Of a stretch of DNA of 25,312 nucleotides, positions 25,060-25,312 are shown one piece after another. This stretch comes from a bacterium (GTDB lineage Bacteria > SM23-81 > DAOVCL01), in NCBI GenBank assembly GCA_029932675.1, contig JAOZPP010000006.1:1-25312 (forward strand), given 5' to 3'. A model generated the notes under the pieces. The model saw only the letters and a list, made by a program, of their open reading frames with translations, was not told where the DNA came from and did not search any database. The stretch's first letter is position 1, and each line of letters starts with the position of its first letter. The position numbers were made by a program, and so were the translations under genes.

Positions 25060-25175
25060 AGAGGGCTTTGCCCTCTAACCTACCAGTAAGAAGAAGGCTG
25101 CTGCCGGTGCCGTGCTTCGGCACGGCCAAGGGGTGGCAGTCATTTATCGGATTTACTGGTAGGTTGCCGATAATG
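25060..25175 (+). ncRNA. Candidate structured leader RNA, possibly a pseudoknotted cis-regulatory element
   Basis: Five helices can be drawn. P0: AGAGGGC/GCCCTCT (25060-25066, 25070-25076). P1: perfect 13 bp AACCTACCAGTAA/TTACTGGTAGGTT (25077-25089, 25153-25165), directly stacked on P0. P2: CTGCC/GGCAG (25101-25105, 25135-25139). P3: GCCGTGC-TTCG-GCACGGC (25109-25126), a stable tetraloop hairpin. P4: CATTTATCGG/CCGATAATG (25141-25150, 25167-25175, one bulged T), whose 16-nt loop contains the whole 3' strand of P1. P1 and P4 must therefore form a pseudoknot or exclude one another. The element lies between a good promoter and the ribosome binding site of an exported-protein gene 42 nt downstream. 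I do not match it to a riboswitch class I know. A palindromic mobile element is the main alternative. Confidence 0.5.
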
Positions 25176-25217
25176 ATATGCGCCCCTTTTTGTTTAGGGA
25201 GGCAGAAAAGGAGTGAG

Positions 25218-25312
25218 ATGATAAGAAGGATAGGTTTGTTGGTAGGGGTGATGGTTACTCTTTTTGTTGGAGGGTTAACCTTTGGGGAGAGCGGGTGGAA
25301 GGGAGATGGGGT
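25218..25312 (+). CDS. Exported protein, N-terminus only (cut by window edge)
   Basis: The first 31 codons of an open frame that continues past the window. AAAAGGAG (25206-25213) lies 4 nt before the ATG. The visible residues begin MIRRIGLLVGVMVTLFVGGL, a clear signal peptide (two Arg, then a hydrophobic core), with probable cleavage near LTFG-ES. Nothing can be said of the mature protein. It is the first plus-strand gene since the sigma factor and is preceded by its own promoter and a long structured leader, so its expression is likely to be regulated at the RNA level. Confidence 0.7.
   Translation, partial: MIRRIGLLVGVMVTLFVGGLTFGESGWKGDG

Larger units (their letters stand above)
24245..25217. 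other. 970-bp region without a supported gene
   Basis: No frame on either strand has a convincing start, composition or known domain; a 129-codon minus-strand frame at 24648-25037 runs through repeat sequence. What it does hold, listed separately: a candidate attenuator hairpin in the receptor leader, an AAAAACCATA inverted repeat, a dispersed-repeat relative at 24750-24779, a 14-nt palindrome ATTCCTATAGGAAT (24808-24821), a tandem ATCTGYGT pair (24861-24878), a plus-strand promoter and a structured leader. It separates the long minus-strand block from a plus-strand gene. Confidence 0.7.

Noticed and set aside
25060-25175. Known RNA class: cobalamin riboswitch, HDV-like ribozyme or integron attC site
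   Set aside because: No B12 box; the order of helices differs from the HDV double pseudoknot (too few bases between P2 and P3); the ends lack the RYYYAAC/GTTRRRY attC boxes.

Overview
The window is bacterial and gene-dense, from a diderm that probably belongs to the FCB superphylum but is not a typical Bacteroidota. Four things suggest this: a short primary sigma factor without region 1.1 that closely resembles Bacteroidota RpoD; a secreted protease ending in the YPNPFNP-type C-terminal sorting domain of FCB secretomes; lipid A acyltransferase and heptosyltransferase genes; and a TonB-dependent receptor with a CarboxypepD_reg-like front domain. The promoters I can read have E. coli-like -35 boxes (TTGACA) with 17-nt spacers, not the Bacteroidota TTTG/TAnnTTTG type. 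I cannot name the phylum with confidence. No tRNA, rRNA, CRISPR array, insertion sequence or phage gene was seen.

Layout. 1-1140 (+): a strong promoter, the primary sigma factor gene and its terminator. From 1235 to 24244 every gene is on the minus strand, so the following is in transcription order, from high to low coordinates. 24244-19631: TonB-dependent receptor, small outer-membrane-type glycine-rich protein, exported TPR protein, CPBP-family membrane protease. 19397-16827: LytS-type histidine kinase and LytTR response regulator, then an ICMT/PEMT-like membrane methyltransferase. 16804-11064: a promoter followed by five overlapping genes: an exported protein with about twelve GGND repeats, an exported HEAT-repeat protein, a membrane-anchored HExxH protease, an LpxL-type acyltransferase and a WaaF-type heptosyltransferase. 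10968-7578: UbiA-family prenyltransferase (archaeal DGGGP synthase-like), dtd, maf, a RodZ-like protein and an MBL-fold hydrolase, all touching or overlapping. 7497-4759: papain-like secreted protease with a beta-propeller and sorting domain. 4572-1235: malQ overlapping a GT4-like glycosyltransferase.

24245-25217 has no convincing gene on either strand. It holds inverted repeats, a fragment of a dispersed repeat, and a plus-strand promoter (24972-25000). That promoter is followed by a compact, apparently pseudoknotted RNA structure (25060-25175) in the leader of a new exported-protein gene, whose first 31 codons (25218-25312) close the window.

The two most interesting items are the five-gene operon, which ties two envelope-lipid enzymes to three uncharacterised exported or membrane proteins, and the structured leader RNA near the right edge. 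Both are inferred from sequence alone.
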